From Streptomyces albidus (ex Kaewkla and Franco 2022) (GTDB lineage Bacteria > Actinomycetota > Actinomycetes > Streptomycetales > Streptomycetaceae): DNA of 64,000 nt. Location: positions 1 to 64,000 of the forward strand of contig NZ_JACBXA010000001.1 of assembly GCF_013870515.1 (NCBI RefSeq), given 5' to 3'. This document shows, in pieces, positions 55,544 to 64,000 of the stretch. Numbering within the stretch: the first letter of the stretch is position 1; the number at the start of each line of letters is the position of its first letter. Below the pieces are notes generated by a model. The model made no database searches and had not been told where the DNA came from. It worked only from the letters and a program-made list of their open reading frames with translations. Position numbers and translations under genes: made by a program.

Positions 55544-56176
55544 TCAGCTCAGGTACGCGAGCACGGCCAGCACGCGCCGGTGGCCGCTTTCCTCGGCGGG
55601 CAGATCGAGTTTGGCGAAGATGTTCCCGACATGCTTGTGCACAGCGCGCTCGGTGACTACGAGCCGGCGGGCGATCTCGCCGTTGGCGAAGCCCTGTGCC
55701 ATGAGGCCCAGCACCTCGCGTTCGCGGCAGGTGAGCGCGGTCAGCGGGTCGTGCCGGGCGAGCACCTGGGAGACGACTTCGGGATCCATCGACGTGCCGC
55801 CCGCGGCCACATGCTCAAGTGCGCGCAGGAACTCCTCCACCCTGGCCACCCGGTCCTTGAGCATGTAGCCGATTCCGCCGGCGCGGTCGGAGAGCAGTTC
55901 CAAGGCGTAACTCCGCTCGACGTACTGGGAGAAGACCAGCAGCGGCTGACCCGGGCGCTCGCGGCGGATGCGCAGCGCTGCGCGCAGCCCTTCGTCGCGG
56001 AACGAGGGCGGCAGCCGCACGTCGACCACGGCGACATCGGGCCGCTCGCCGAGGACGGCTTCCACCAGCGCCTCGCCGTCGGAGACCTGCGCGACGACCT
56101 CGTGGCCCTCGGCGCGCAGCAGCAGGGCCAGCCCTTCAGCCAGCACCACGTTGTCCTCGGCGATCACGACCCGCAC
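55544..56176 (-). CDS. NarL/LuxR-family response regulator
   Basis: 210 residues from GTG 56176, chosen because MRVVIAEDNVVLAEGL is the usual start; TTG 56197 is in frame. Receiver: AEDN, phospho-acceptor Asp52 in VVDVRLPP, and MLKDRVA. The LuxR helix-turn-helix reads LTCREREVLGLMAQGFANGEIA, then VVTERAVHKHVGNIFAKL. It overlaps the kinase gene by 13 bases, so the pair is translationally coupled. Confidence 0.92.
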   Translation of the reverse strand: MRVVIAEDNVVLAEGLALLLRAEGHEVVAQVSDGEALVEAVLGERPDVAVVDVRLPPSFRDEGLRAALRIRRERPGQPLLVFSQYVERSYALELLSDRAGGIGYMLKDRVARVEEFLRALEHVAAGGTSMDPEVVSQVLARHDPLTALTCREREVLGLMAQGFANGEIARRLVVTERAVHKHVGNIFAKLDLPAEESGHRRVLAVLAYLS

Positions 56177-57108
56177 GGGATGTCCGCTCGTACGCAAGTC
56201 GGGCCGCCAGGCGGGCTGTTCACGTACAACGTGCCGTCGACAGCCTCGACGCGCTGCCGCATCCCCCTGATGCCTGAGCCCGCCGACTCGTCGACGCCGC
56301 CCCGGCCTTCGTCCCGTACTTCGGCATGCAACCGCTCCCCCTCACGGCGCACGCTCACCGTCGCGCTCTTCGCCGCGGAGTGCTTCGTGACGTTGGTCAG
56401 TGCCTCGATGACGACGAAGTAGACAGCCGTCTCCGCCGGGGCCGGCAGCGGTGGGGTGTCCGGCAGCTTCACCTCCAGCCGCACCGGCACGGTCGACCTC
56501 GCCGCCACGGCCGACAGCGCACCGTCAAGGCCGCGGTCCGCCAGGATCGGCGGATACATGGTGCGCAGCACGGCCCGCAACTCGGTCATGGCCAGTTCTG
56601 CGCCCTCACGGGCCTGCCCCAGCAGCGCCTGCGCCGCTTTCGGGTCCTTCTCGAGAGCGCGCTCGGCCAGGCCGAGGCGCATCGCGAGGGAGACCAACTG
56701 GGCCTGGGTGCCGTCATGCAGGTCGCGTTCGATCCTGCGCAGGTCGGAACCGTGAGCATCGACGGCTCCGGACCGGGTGCGGCTCAAGTCTTCGACTCTT
56801 TCCGCAAGTTGACGCTTGCGACCGCCTTCGAGCAGCAGACGGGACAGTGCGGAGGTGGTTCGGGCGAGGAGCGGCACACTGACGAAGGCGAGCACCGCGC
56901 CCAGCAGAATCCGATCGCGCCACTCCCAGGGCGCGAGCAGCAATCCGGCACCGAGAAGGCAGATGGCCGCGGACCCGACCATGACGGGAAGGGTGAGCCA
57001 CCTGAGGAGCCCCGCACCCAGGAGCCCCACACATTGCACAGCTGATCGGCTGTGGAGGCGCAACCGCCCCCGGACCGCCGCGTCTTGATCGATCTCAGTC
57101 GCAGACAT
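56164..57108 (-). CDS. Sensor histidine kinase (HisKA_3)
   Basis: 314 residues from ATG 57108. Two or three membrane segments (about residues 30-85) lead to the dimerization helix with RRIERDLHDGTQAQLVSLAM (His131). The HATPase domain holds VIEALTNVTKHS, DEGRGG and SGIRGMRQRVEAV. There is no sensor domain outside the membrane, so it probably senses within the bilayer. TACCGT six bases before the ATG may be a -10 of a leaderless message. It is coupled to the regulator at 55544. Confidence 0.9.
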   Translation of the reverse strand: MSATEIDQDAAVRGRLRLHSRSAVQCVGLLGAGLLRWLTLPVMVGSAAICLLGAGLLLAPWEWRDRILLGAVLAFVSVPLLARTTSALSRLLLEGGRKRQLAERVEDLSRTRSGAVDAHGSDLRRIERDLHDGTQAQLVSLAMRLGLAERALEKDPKAAQALLGQAREGAELAMTELRAVLRTMYPPILADRGLDGALSAVAARSTVPVRLEVKLPDTPPLPAPAETAVYFVVIEALTNVTKHSAAKSATVSVRREGERLHAEVRDEGRGGVDESAGSGIRGMRQRVEAVDGTLYVNSPPGGPTCVRADIPCGS

Positions 57109-57312
57109 GCTCGAACGGTATGCGCGGGCGCCGCTCCTGGCAGTGGAGCCTGCTCCACCATCGGGACACCTGCACGCTGCCGCCACAGGAAGCTGGTCGT
57201 GCGCTGCCCTCTGCGTCCACCGCATGCCGTCGCTGTGCCCGGGTGGTGAGCAAGCCGGTTCCTCCACGTCCTCCACGCCCTGACGTCGCCGGCGGGAACA
57301 GGGGAAGTCGTC

Positions 57313-57882
57313 ATGTCCGGATTCCGCCAGCAGCCCGGAGACCGACCGCCGACGCTGGAGCCCATGACGGCATACACACCGCTCCCCATTCCTCCCGCCG
57401 CCCTCAAAGAACTCCGCGACACCGACGATGCCGCGCAGCCCTTCCTGTCCTTTGCCGCGCGTGAGGACGGAATTCCCCTCAACTGCGTGGGCAGTCCACT
57501 GCGTTGTTGTCTACGGGCGATCGAGCCCGGCGAACAGGTGGCGCTCGTCTCGTATGCGCCGCTGCGGCGCTGGGCCGAGGCGACCGGTGCCAACCCCGGA
57601 GCGTACGACGAGTCGGGGCCGGTCTTCATCCACGCCGAGGAATGCGAGGGGCCGCGCCGGACATACGGCTACCCCTTCGCCCGGCCGGGGGCGCTGCGCA
57701 CCATCCGTCGCTACGACGCCGAGGGCCACATCGTGGGGGGTCGCCTGCTCAAGATCCCCGACGACGCGGAAGCCGGGTTCGACCAGGCATTCAGGGAAGC
57801 ATTCAGCAATCCAGCGGTGGCCCTGGTACACGTGCGAGCTGTCGAGTACGGCTGCTTCCAGTTCGAGGTGCGCCGACCGTAG
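57313..57882 (+). CDS. DUF1203 protein
   Basis: 189 residues from ATG 57313, supported by GGGGAAG 6 bases upstream. The conserved part begins at MTAYTPLPIPPAALKEL (ATG 57364), which is the alternative start. Features are PLNCVGSPLRCCLRAIEPGE, FIHAEECEGP, and VRAVEYGCFQFEV. DUF1203 proteins have conserved Cys and His and no known role. It is a single gene between the two-component system and the kinase gene. Confidence 0.8.
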   Translation: MSGFRQQPGDRPPTLEPMTAYTPLPIPPAALKELRDTDDAAQPFLSFAAREDGIPLNCVGSPLRCCLRAIEPGEQVALVSYAPLRRWAEATGANPGAYDESGPVFIHAEECEGPRRTYGYPFARPGALRTIRRYDAEGHIVGGRLLKIPDDAEAGFDQAFREAFSNPAVALVHVRAVEYGCFQFEVRRP

Positions 57883-58021
57883 ATCGTGCCGTCGAGGCGC
57901 ATGAGCCAAGAGCCTCCCAGGTGGCTCGCACCCACGCACAGGCAGCCAACTCGCACCCAGGAACAGCCAAGTGGCCGGGACCTGGAGAGCAGTGGCCTGG
58001 CGGCGAGCGGCGCCCGGTACC

Positions 58022-59983
<1,962 letters not shown>

Positions 59984-60739
59984 GTACTGCCTGCCTCTCC
60001 CCCGGCGTGCCAACTCGTGGAGCGGATCCCCCGCTGTCCTGAGGTCCCGCACACCACTCGCTGCGCGCATCCTCAGCTTCACCGCCGATCGCTCCCGGCA
60101 CCGCAGGAGCGGGACGGTCCGGCCCGTATGGCGGCCCGTCAGGTTGACGCCGTCCTTGCGGACCGCCCGCCTGCGTAGCGGACCGCACATACTGGACTTT
60201 ACGCCCGGGGCAGGTCGTCGCTCCATCCGTCGCTGATCTGTTACCGGACTGCCTCCGTGTCACGTGTTACCTCGGACTCAACCTGCTGTTCCGACGGTGC
60301 ACCTGGCAGCCAGGGCGCACTCACCTGGATCAGCGAGGCTGACCGCTGACGCCATGGAGGGCGCGCTGTCCGGGAGTTGCGCCGCACGTCCGATCACCTC
60401 CACCAGCGCACTCCTCAGCCCGATGCGTCTTGGTGTTGCCGTAGAAGAACAGGTGGCACCAGCGCGGGAGGCCAACTCATGGCCCTGGCTCGACGAAGCT
60501 GCCGTTGTCTGGACCGCGTCGCTTCCTCGGAGCGACCCGCCCGTGGCCCCAAGTACCCGTGGCTCCCCTTACGTTCGGGCCACGGTCGCCGCACGAAGGG
60601 GTTCGAGCTCCGCTTGGTCAGGGATGATCGGTCCGGTTCATGTTCGCTTGCGCCGTCTGGCGACGTCGTGCCGGCTGCACCCCTGAGCCGTCACCACGGC
60701 ACGGAAGGCATTCCCCCAAACTGCCTACCAGGGAGAGAC
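59984..60739. other. Divergent intergenic region, no gene seen
   Basis: 756 bases between the kinase (minus) and the secreted protein (plus). Frames crossing it lack ribosome sites and family features. Promoters for both genes must lie here but no clear boxes were found. Confidence 0.4.
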
Positions 60740-61543
60740 GTGAAACGTCATCTACTGCGCGGTCTTGTCATGCCCTTGCTCATTCTCTCGGCCATGGTGA
60801 CCGGCGTGAGCGGTCAAGCTCATGCCCAGGTCGCCGACGGCGACGGCGACGGACTTGAGGACTCGCTGGAGGACACCCTCGCCACTCAGTTCTTTCCGTG
60901 GGTCTGGTTCGACAGCGGCGAGGACTCCGGCTGCGCCGACCCGGCGACGGACGCCAACCCGGGCACCGCGCTCGCCCGGGTCAGACCCCACCCCGGAGAC
61001 CCGGGCAAGATCGCGATCACGTTCACGGTCCTCTACCGGCAGGACTGCGGGGACTGGTTCGGCGGCTCCCACTCCGGCGACGTCGAACCGTTCGCCGTGA
61101 CGCTCACGCCGCAGGCGGACTGCCCGACCGGCTACGCCGCCTTCGCGTTGAAGACGACAGCACACGAGGGCACCGCCTTCGAGCACACCGACGAACGCAT
61201 GCTGGGCAACGACTGCAACTGGGGCCGGGCGGCCGGCGGCTCACCCCAGGTCGCAAGGATCTACTCGGCCGAGAACAAGCACGGCAACTACGCCTCCCTC
61301 GACTCCTGCGAATCGGGTGCGGCGGGCAACGACCACTGTTCGGAGAGCTTCACCCTGCCGTACACGGTCTTCAACGCGGGCGAGGACGGGGCACGGCGCT
61401 TCGACGAACTGTCCGGCCACCAGTTCCCCGGCGAATACGCCTGGACCCCGCTGCCGTTCAGCGGGAGCCTCGACCGCGGCAGCGATGCCGGAATGATTCG
61501 CGACAAGCTCGTCAACGACGGTCTCCTGGCCAGAGCCGGGTGA
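60740..61543 (+). CDS. Secreted protein with acidic calcium-loop-like start
   Basis: 267 residues from GTG 60740, with GGGAGAG 2-3 bases upstream. The signal peptide ends AHAQ. The mature protein starts DGDGDGLEDSLEDTLA, like the Ca-binding DxDxDG loops of thrombospondin-type repeats. FFPWVWFDSGEDSGC, FGGSHSGDVEPFAVTL and SAENKHGNYASLDSCESG follow, with six or more cysteines. SGDVE and KHGNY suggest a distant Vps62-like domain, not certain. It ends at a strong terminator. Confidence 0.75.
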   Translation: MKRHLLRGLVMPLLILSAMVTGVSGQAHAQVADGDGDGLEDSLEDTLATQFFPWVWFDSGEDSGCADPATDANPGTALARVRPHPGDPGKIAITFTVLYRQDCGDWFGGSHSGDVEPFAVTLTPQADCPTGYAAFALKTTAHEGTAFEHTDERMLGNDCNWGRAAGGSPQVARIYSAENKHGNYASLDSCESGAAGNDHCSESFTLPYTVFNAGEDGARRFDELSGHQFPGEYAWTPLPFSGSLDRGSDAGMIRDKLVNDGLLARAG

Positions 61544-61557
61544 GACCTGGCGCTCCG

Positions 61558-61587
61558 CGAGGGCCCCGTCGCGTGACGGGGCCCTCG
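61558..61587 (+). terminator. 13-bp hairpin terminator
   Basis: Arms 61558-61570 and 61575-61587 are perfect complements with a GCGT loop, 14 bases past the secreted-protein stop. Confidence 0.85.
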
Positions 61588-61790
61588 GCCTGAGGACGCA
61601 TGCGAAATCCCTTGTGAATGCGCTGGATTCACCGCATCTCCGTTGGCCAGGAGGCGCCGGCCCTTCAGGAGGCGGAGGGCTGCGGCTACGCACCTCCGAG
61701 GACCGAACCCGGTCCCGCAAGGTCGTCATCCCGAACGAGAACCTCGGTGGCCGCCCGCGGAGGTCCACCGTCGACCTGCAAAGGCACGCT

Positions 61791-62186
61791 CTACCAGGGG
61801 CCCCGGCAGACCAGGCCCAGAGCCAGGGCGGCCGCCGCGGTGGCGAGGAAGACGATCCCGCCTACGACGTCGCGGGAGCCCAATCGCAGGTGGGCGATGA
61901 CTGCACCGACGAAGTACAGCACGAGCCCGGAGGCGGCGAGGGTTCCCAGGAGTGGCACGGCGAACCCGGCCAGCAGCCCCAGGGCCCCCGCTGCCAGCAG
62001 CATTCCCAGCACCGGTACCCACTTCCGGGGCACGCCCTTCATGTCCGCCTGCGTCCTGGGGTATTCGTGACCGATCAGGTAGGTGACGGCGGCGGCACCG
62101 TTGAAGACCGCGCTGAGGACGGTGACCGTGACGTAGGCGGCGAACACGATTCCTCCGATCCTGTGGGGAGCAGCACTGCCGGGCAC
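61791..62186 (-). CDS. DoxX-like membrane protein
   Basis: 131 residues from GTG 62186, with GAGGGA directly before it. Four membrane helices are visible: FAAYVTVTVLSAVFNGAAAVTYL, VLGMLLAAGALGLLAGF, AASGLVLYFVGAVIAHL and VFLATAAAALALGLV. MKGVPRKWVPVLG and GAVIAHLRLG are typical of DoxX_2 proteins. The function of the family is largely unknown, with some links to redox or stress. It is divergent from the LacI gene. Confidence 0.85.
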   Translation of the reverse strand: MPGSAAPHRIGGIVFAAYVTVTVLSAVFNGAAAVTYLIGHEYPRTQADMKGVPRKWVPVLGMLLAAGALGLLAGFAVPLLGTLAASGLVLYFVGAVIAHLRLGSRDVVGGIVFLATAAAALALGLVCRGPW

Positions 62187-62310
62187 TCCCTCGTGGGATG
62201 TCCCTCTCCTGTAAGACGAGCCAACGAGTAGATGTGTGACATCGGTCGGCCGCCGGGCATGCCGCGCCCGCCACGGGCGTACGTCCGACGTGCGAAGCCC
62301 GAAAGCTCTA

Positions 62311-62340
62311 CGGAAAGTTTCCCTCCCCCTCAGCTATGGT
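62311..62340 (+). promoter_or_regulatory. GGAAAGTTTCC palindrome before the LacI gene
   Basis: GGAAAGTTTCC (62312-62322) is a perfect palindrome. It sits where a -35 box would be for TATGGT (62335-62340) with a 17-base spacer. GAAA/TTTC boxes of this kind are reported before Streptomyces xylanase and chitosanase genes. Autoregulation by the LacI protein is likely. Confidence 0.55.
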
Positions 62341-62378
62341 GACCGCGAGCAATACATCAGGGTCAGGAGGTCCGTAGC

Positions 62379-63437
62379 GTGGCCGCACCGCACACGGCAG
62401 GCCAACGGGCGGGACGCGGGCGCGGTGGCAGCGAACGCGTCACCATCAGCGACATCGCCCGAGAAGCCGGCGTTTCCGTCCCCACCGTCTCCAAGGTCCT
62501 CAACGGGCACGCGCATGTCGCCGCCGAGACGCGCAGCAAGGTCGAACGGCTGCTGGCCAAGCACCAATACGAGCGCCGCACCAGGCGCCGCGAGGGTCAG
62601 GCACGACTGGTCGACCTCGTCTTCAACAACCTCGACAGCGAATGGTCGATGGAGATCATCCGTGGTGTCGAGAGCGTCGCGCACGAGTCCGGACTCGGCA
62701 CTGTCGTGTCCGCCATTCACGGGGCGACGACCGAGGAACGCCGGTGGTTGGACAACCTCACCGCGCGCTGGTCGGACGGCATCATCCTGGCCGTCACCGA
62801 ACTCAGACCGGCCCATGCGGAACAGATCCGAGCTCTCGGCATTCCCATGGTCATCATCGACCCGGTCGGGCAGCCCGACCCCCACGTCGCCTCCGTCGGT
62901 GCGACCAATTGGAACGGCGCGCTCACCGCGACCGAGCATCTGATCTCGCTGGGACACGAGCGCATCGGGCTCATCGGGGGCCGGCCGGAGTTGCAGTGCA
63001 GCCGGGCCCGGCTGGACGGCTACCGCTCGGCCATGCAGTCGGCGGGTCTCCCGGTGGACGACGACCTCATCGCCGAGGGCGACTTCTACGCGCCCCGCGG
63101 CGAACAGGCAGCGCGCGAACTGCTCTCGCTGAGGCACCCGCCCACCGCGATCTTCGCGGGCAACGACCAGCAGGCTCTCGGCGTGTACCGCACTGCCGAA
63201 CAACTTGGGCTGCGCGTCCCGGACGACCTGAGCGTGGTGGGGTTCGACGACCTGCCCGCCGCCGGCCTCTCCTCACCGCCCCTGACCACCATCCGGCAGC
63301 CCGTCGCGCAGATGGCGGTGCAGGCGATGCGGATGCTGCTGCGCTATCTGGAGACCGGCGCATTCGAGACCCGCCGCCTCGAGCTGTCCACGGAGCTGGT
63401 CGTTCGCGACAGCACGGCTCCTCCGCGAAAGCGCTGA
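62379..63437 (+). CDS. LacI-family regulator
   Basis: 352 residues from GTG 62379, with AGGAGG 8 bases upstream. The helix-turn-helix reads VTISDIAREAGVSVPTVSKVLNG with the hinge LLAKHQYERR. The periplasmic-binding-protein-like core holds LVDLVFNNLDSEWSMEIIRG, SVGATNWNGALTATEHLISLGHERI, PTAIFAGNDQQALGVYR and LSVVGFDDLPAAGLSSPPLTTIRQ. It is convergent with a GH3 glycosidase gene, so a xylo- or cello-oligosaccharide is the likely inducer, as in XlnR/BxlR/CebR systems. Confidence 0.93.
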   Translation: MAAPHTAGQRAGRGRGGSERVTISDIAREAGVSVPTVSKVLNGHAHVAAETRSKVERLLAKHQYERRTRRREGQARLVDLVFNNLDSEWSMEIIRGVESVAHESGLGTVVSAIHGATTEERRWLDNLTARWSDGIILAVTELRPAHAEQIRALGIPMVIIDPVGQPDPHVASVGATNWNGALTATEHLISLGHERIGLIGGRPELQCSRARLDGYRSAMQSAGLPVDDDLIAEGDFYAPRGEQAARELLSLRHPPTAIFAGNDQQALGVYRTAEQLGLRVPDDLSVVGFDDLPAAGLSSPPLTTIRQPVAQMAVQAMRMLLRYLETGAFETRRLELSTELVVRDSTAPPRKR

Positions 63438-63476
63438 ACGGCAGTTGGCTCGCACCTCAGGCCAACTGAAGCCCGT

Positions 63477-64000
63477 TCAGCCGCACTCCGTGACACGAGC
63501 GGGAGTCCGCAGGGCCCGGTGGCGCCCCGTCGCACGCGGCGCCGGACCGGTGATGCGGAACGTGCCCTCCAGCGGCGTGTCCGTGCTCGACCGGCCGATC
63601 CGCACTTCGATCACCCCGGGTTCCACCACGCGCCGCCCGTCGCGCCCGGTGAAGGCCGTGCGGTCCGTGTGGAGGTCGAAGGTGATCCGGCGGCGCTCGC
63701 CCGGAGCCAGGTCCACTCGCGCGAACCCGGCCAACTCCCGCCAGGGGCGCGTCACTTGAGCAACAGGGTCGGTGAGGTACAGCTGCACGACCTCGGTGCC
63801 GGGCCGCTCGCCCATGTTGGTGACGGTGCAGGAGATCTCGACCGTGCCGTCGGCCGGCACCTCCTCGCTGCCCAGCCTCAACTCTCCGTACTGGAATCGC
63901 GTGTAGGACAGCCCGTGCCCGAAGGGGAAGAGAGGTGTCGGGTCCTGTGCGCTCACCTCGCTGGCTCGCCCCAGAGGTGCCGTCAGATAGGTGTACGGCT
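63477..64000 (-). CDS. GH3 beta-glycosidase, C-terminal part only
   Basis: 174 codons, open at the window edge, so the catalytic N-terminus is missing. PYTYLTAPLGRASEVSAQD, FPFGHGLSYTRFQYGELRL and a closing fibronectin III-like domain (CTVTNMGERPGTEVVQLYL, ELAGFARVDLAPGERRRITFDL) are the C-terminal end of GH3 beta-xylosidases and beta-glucosidases. Xylosidase seems likelier given the LacI neighbour, but the substrate cannot be fixed without the rest. Confidence 0.9.
   Translation of the reverse strand, partial: PYTYLTAPLGRASEVSAQDPTPLFPFGHGLSYTRFQYGELRLGSEEVPADGTVEISCTVTNMGERPGTEVVQLYLTDPVAQVTRPWRELAGFARVDLAPGERRRITFDLHTDRTAFTGRDGRRVVEPGVIEVRIGRSSTDTPLEGTFRITGPAPRATGRHRALRTPARVTECG

Overview
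The window is chromosomal DNA of a high-GC filamentous actinomycete, almost certainly a Streptomyces. GC at third codon positions is very high and GTG/TTG starts are frequent. The gene families also fit: large ATP-binding LuxR-type (LAL) regulators, a GPP34 protein, a DUF574-type methyltransferase, a CGNR regulator, a matAB-like locus, a DUF2637 protein and a large NRPS. No rRNA, tRNA, CRISPR array, phage or insertion sequence was found. It reads as an accessory or arm-proximal stretch of many short transcription units.

Layout. 1-4.5 kb: two divergent LAL regulators, both with Arg in place of the Walker A Lys, the right-hand one with two TTA codons; then a DinB/DUF664 gene broken by a TGA. 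4.6-8.6 kb: a GH18-like lipoprotein divergent from a matA/matB-like pair for a surface polysaccharide, closed by two hairpins. 8.6-14.0 kb: GPP34 protein, MerR regulator, and an ABC system whose ATPase is fused to a secreted CocE-like hydrolase. 14.3-15.7 kb: small secreted and membrane proteins. 16.4-18.9 kb: a polar amino acid ABC importer. 19.2-22.1 kb: CGNR regulator and epoxide hydrolase sharing a two-site operator, then another alpha/beta hydrolase. 22.2-25.3 kb: two small membrane proteins and a DesK/DesR-like two-component pair. 25.4-30.5 kb: a MarR remnant, paired SMR pumps, SRPBCC protein and secreted or lipoprotein genes. 31.3-34.0 kb: a DrrA-DrrB fusion ABC exporter and a GH75 chitosanase with a CsnR-like box.

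35.4-46.7 kb holds one 3,744-residue NRPS on the minus strand. Its order is C-A-T / C-T-E / C-A-T-E. The middle module has no adenylation domain and the protein ends in an epimerization domain with no thioesterase. No biosynthetic partner is visible beside it, so it looks like an orphan assembly-line protein. The fused DrrAB exporter about 2.3 kb away is the only plausible companion.

46.9-64 kb: glutaredoxin-like protein, RibD-type reductase, SAM methyltransferase, GNAT acetyltransferase and carboxylesterase. A TetR-controlled LLM oxidoreductase/SMP-30 operon follows, with a palindrome over its -10 box. Then come a second two-component system, a DUF1203 protein, a Ser/Thr kinase, a secreted protein, a DoxX-like protein, and a LacI regulator convergent with a GH3 glycosidase cut by the window edge.

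The most informative signals are the A-less NRPS module, three operators that link regulators or boxes to their genes (CGNR/epoxide hydrolase, TetR/SMP-30-LLM, CsnR-like box/chitosanase), the hydrolase-ABC fusion, the TTA-containing LAL regulator and the nonsense-interrupted DinB gene.
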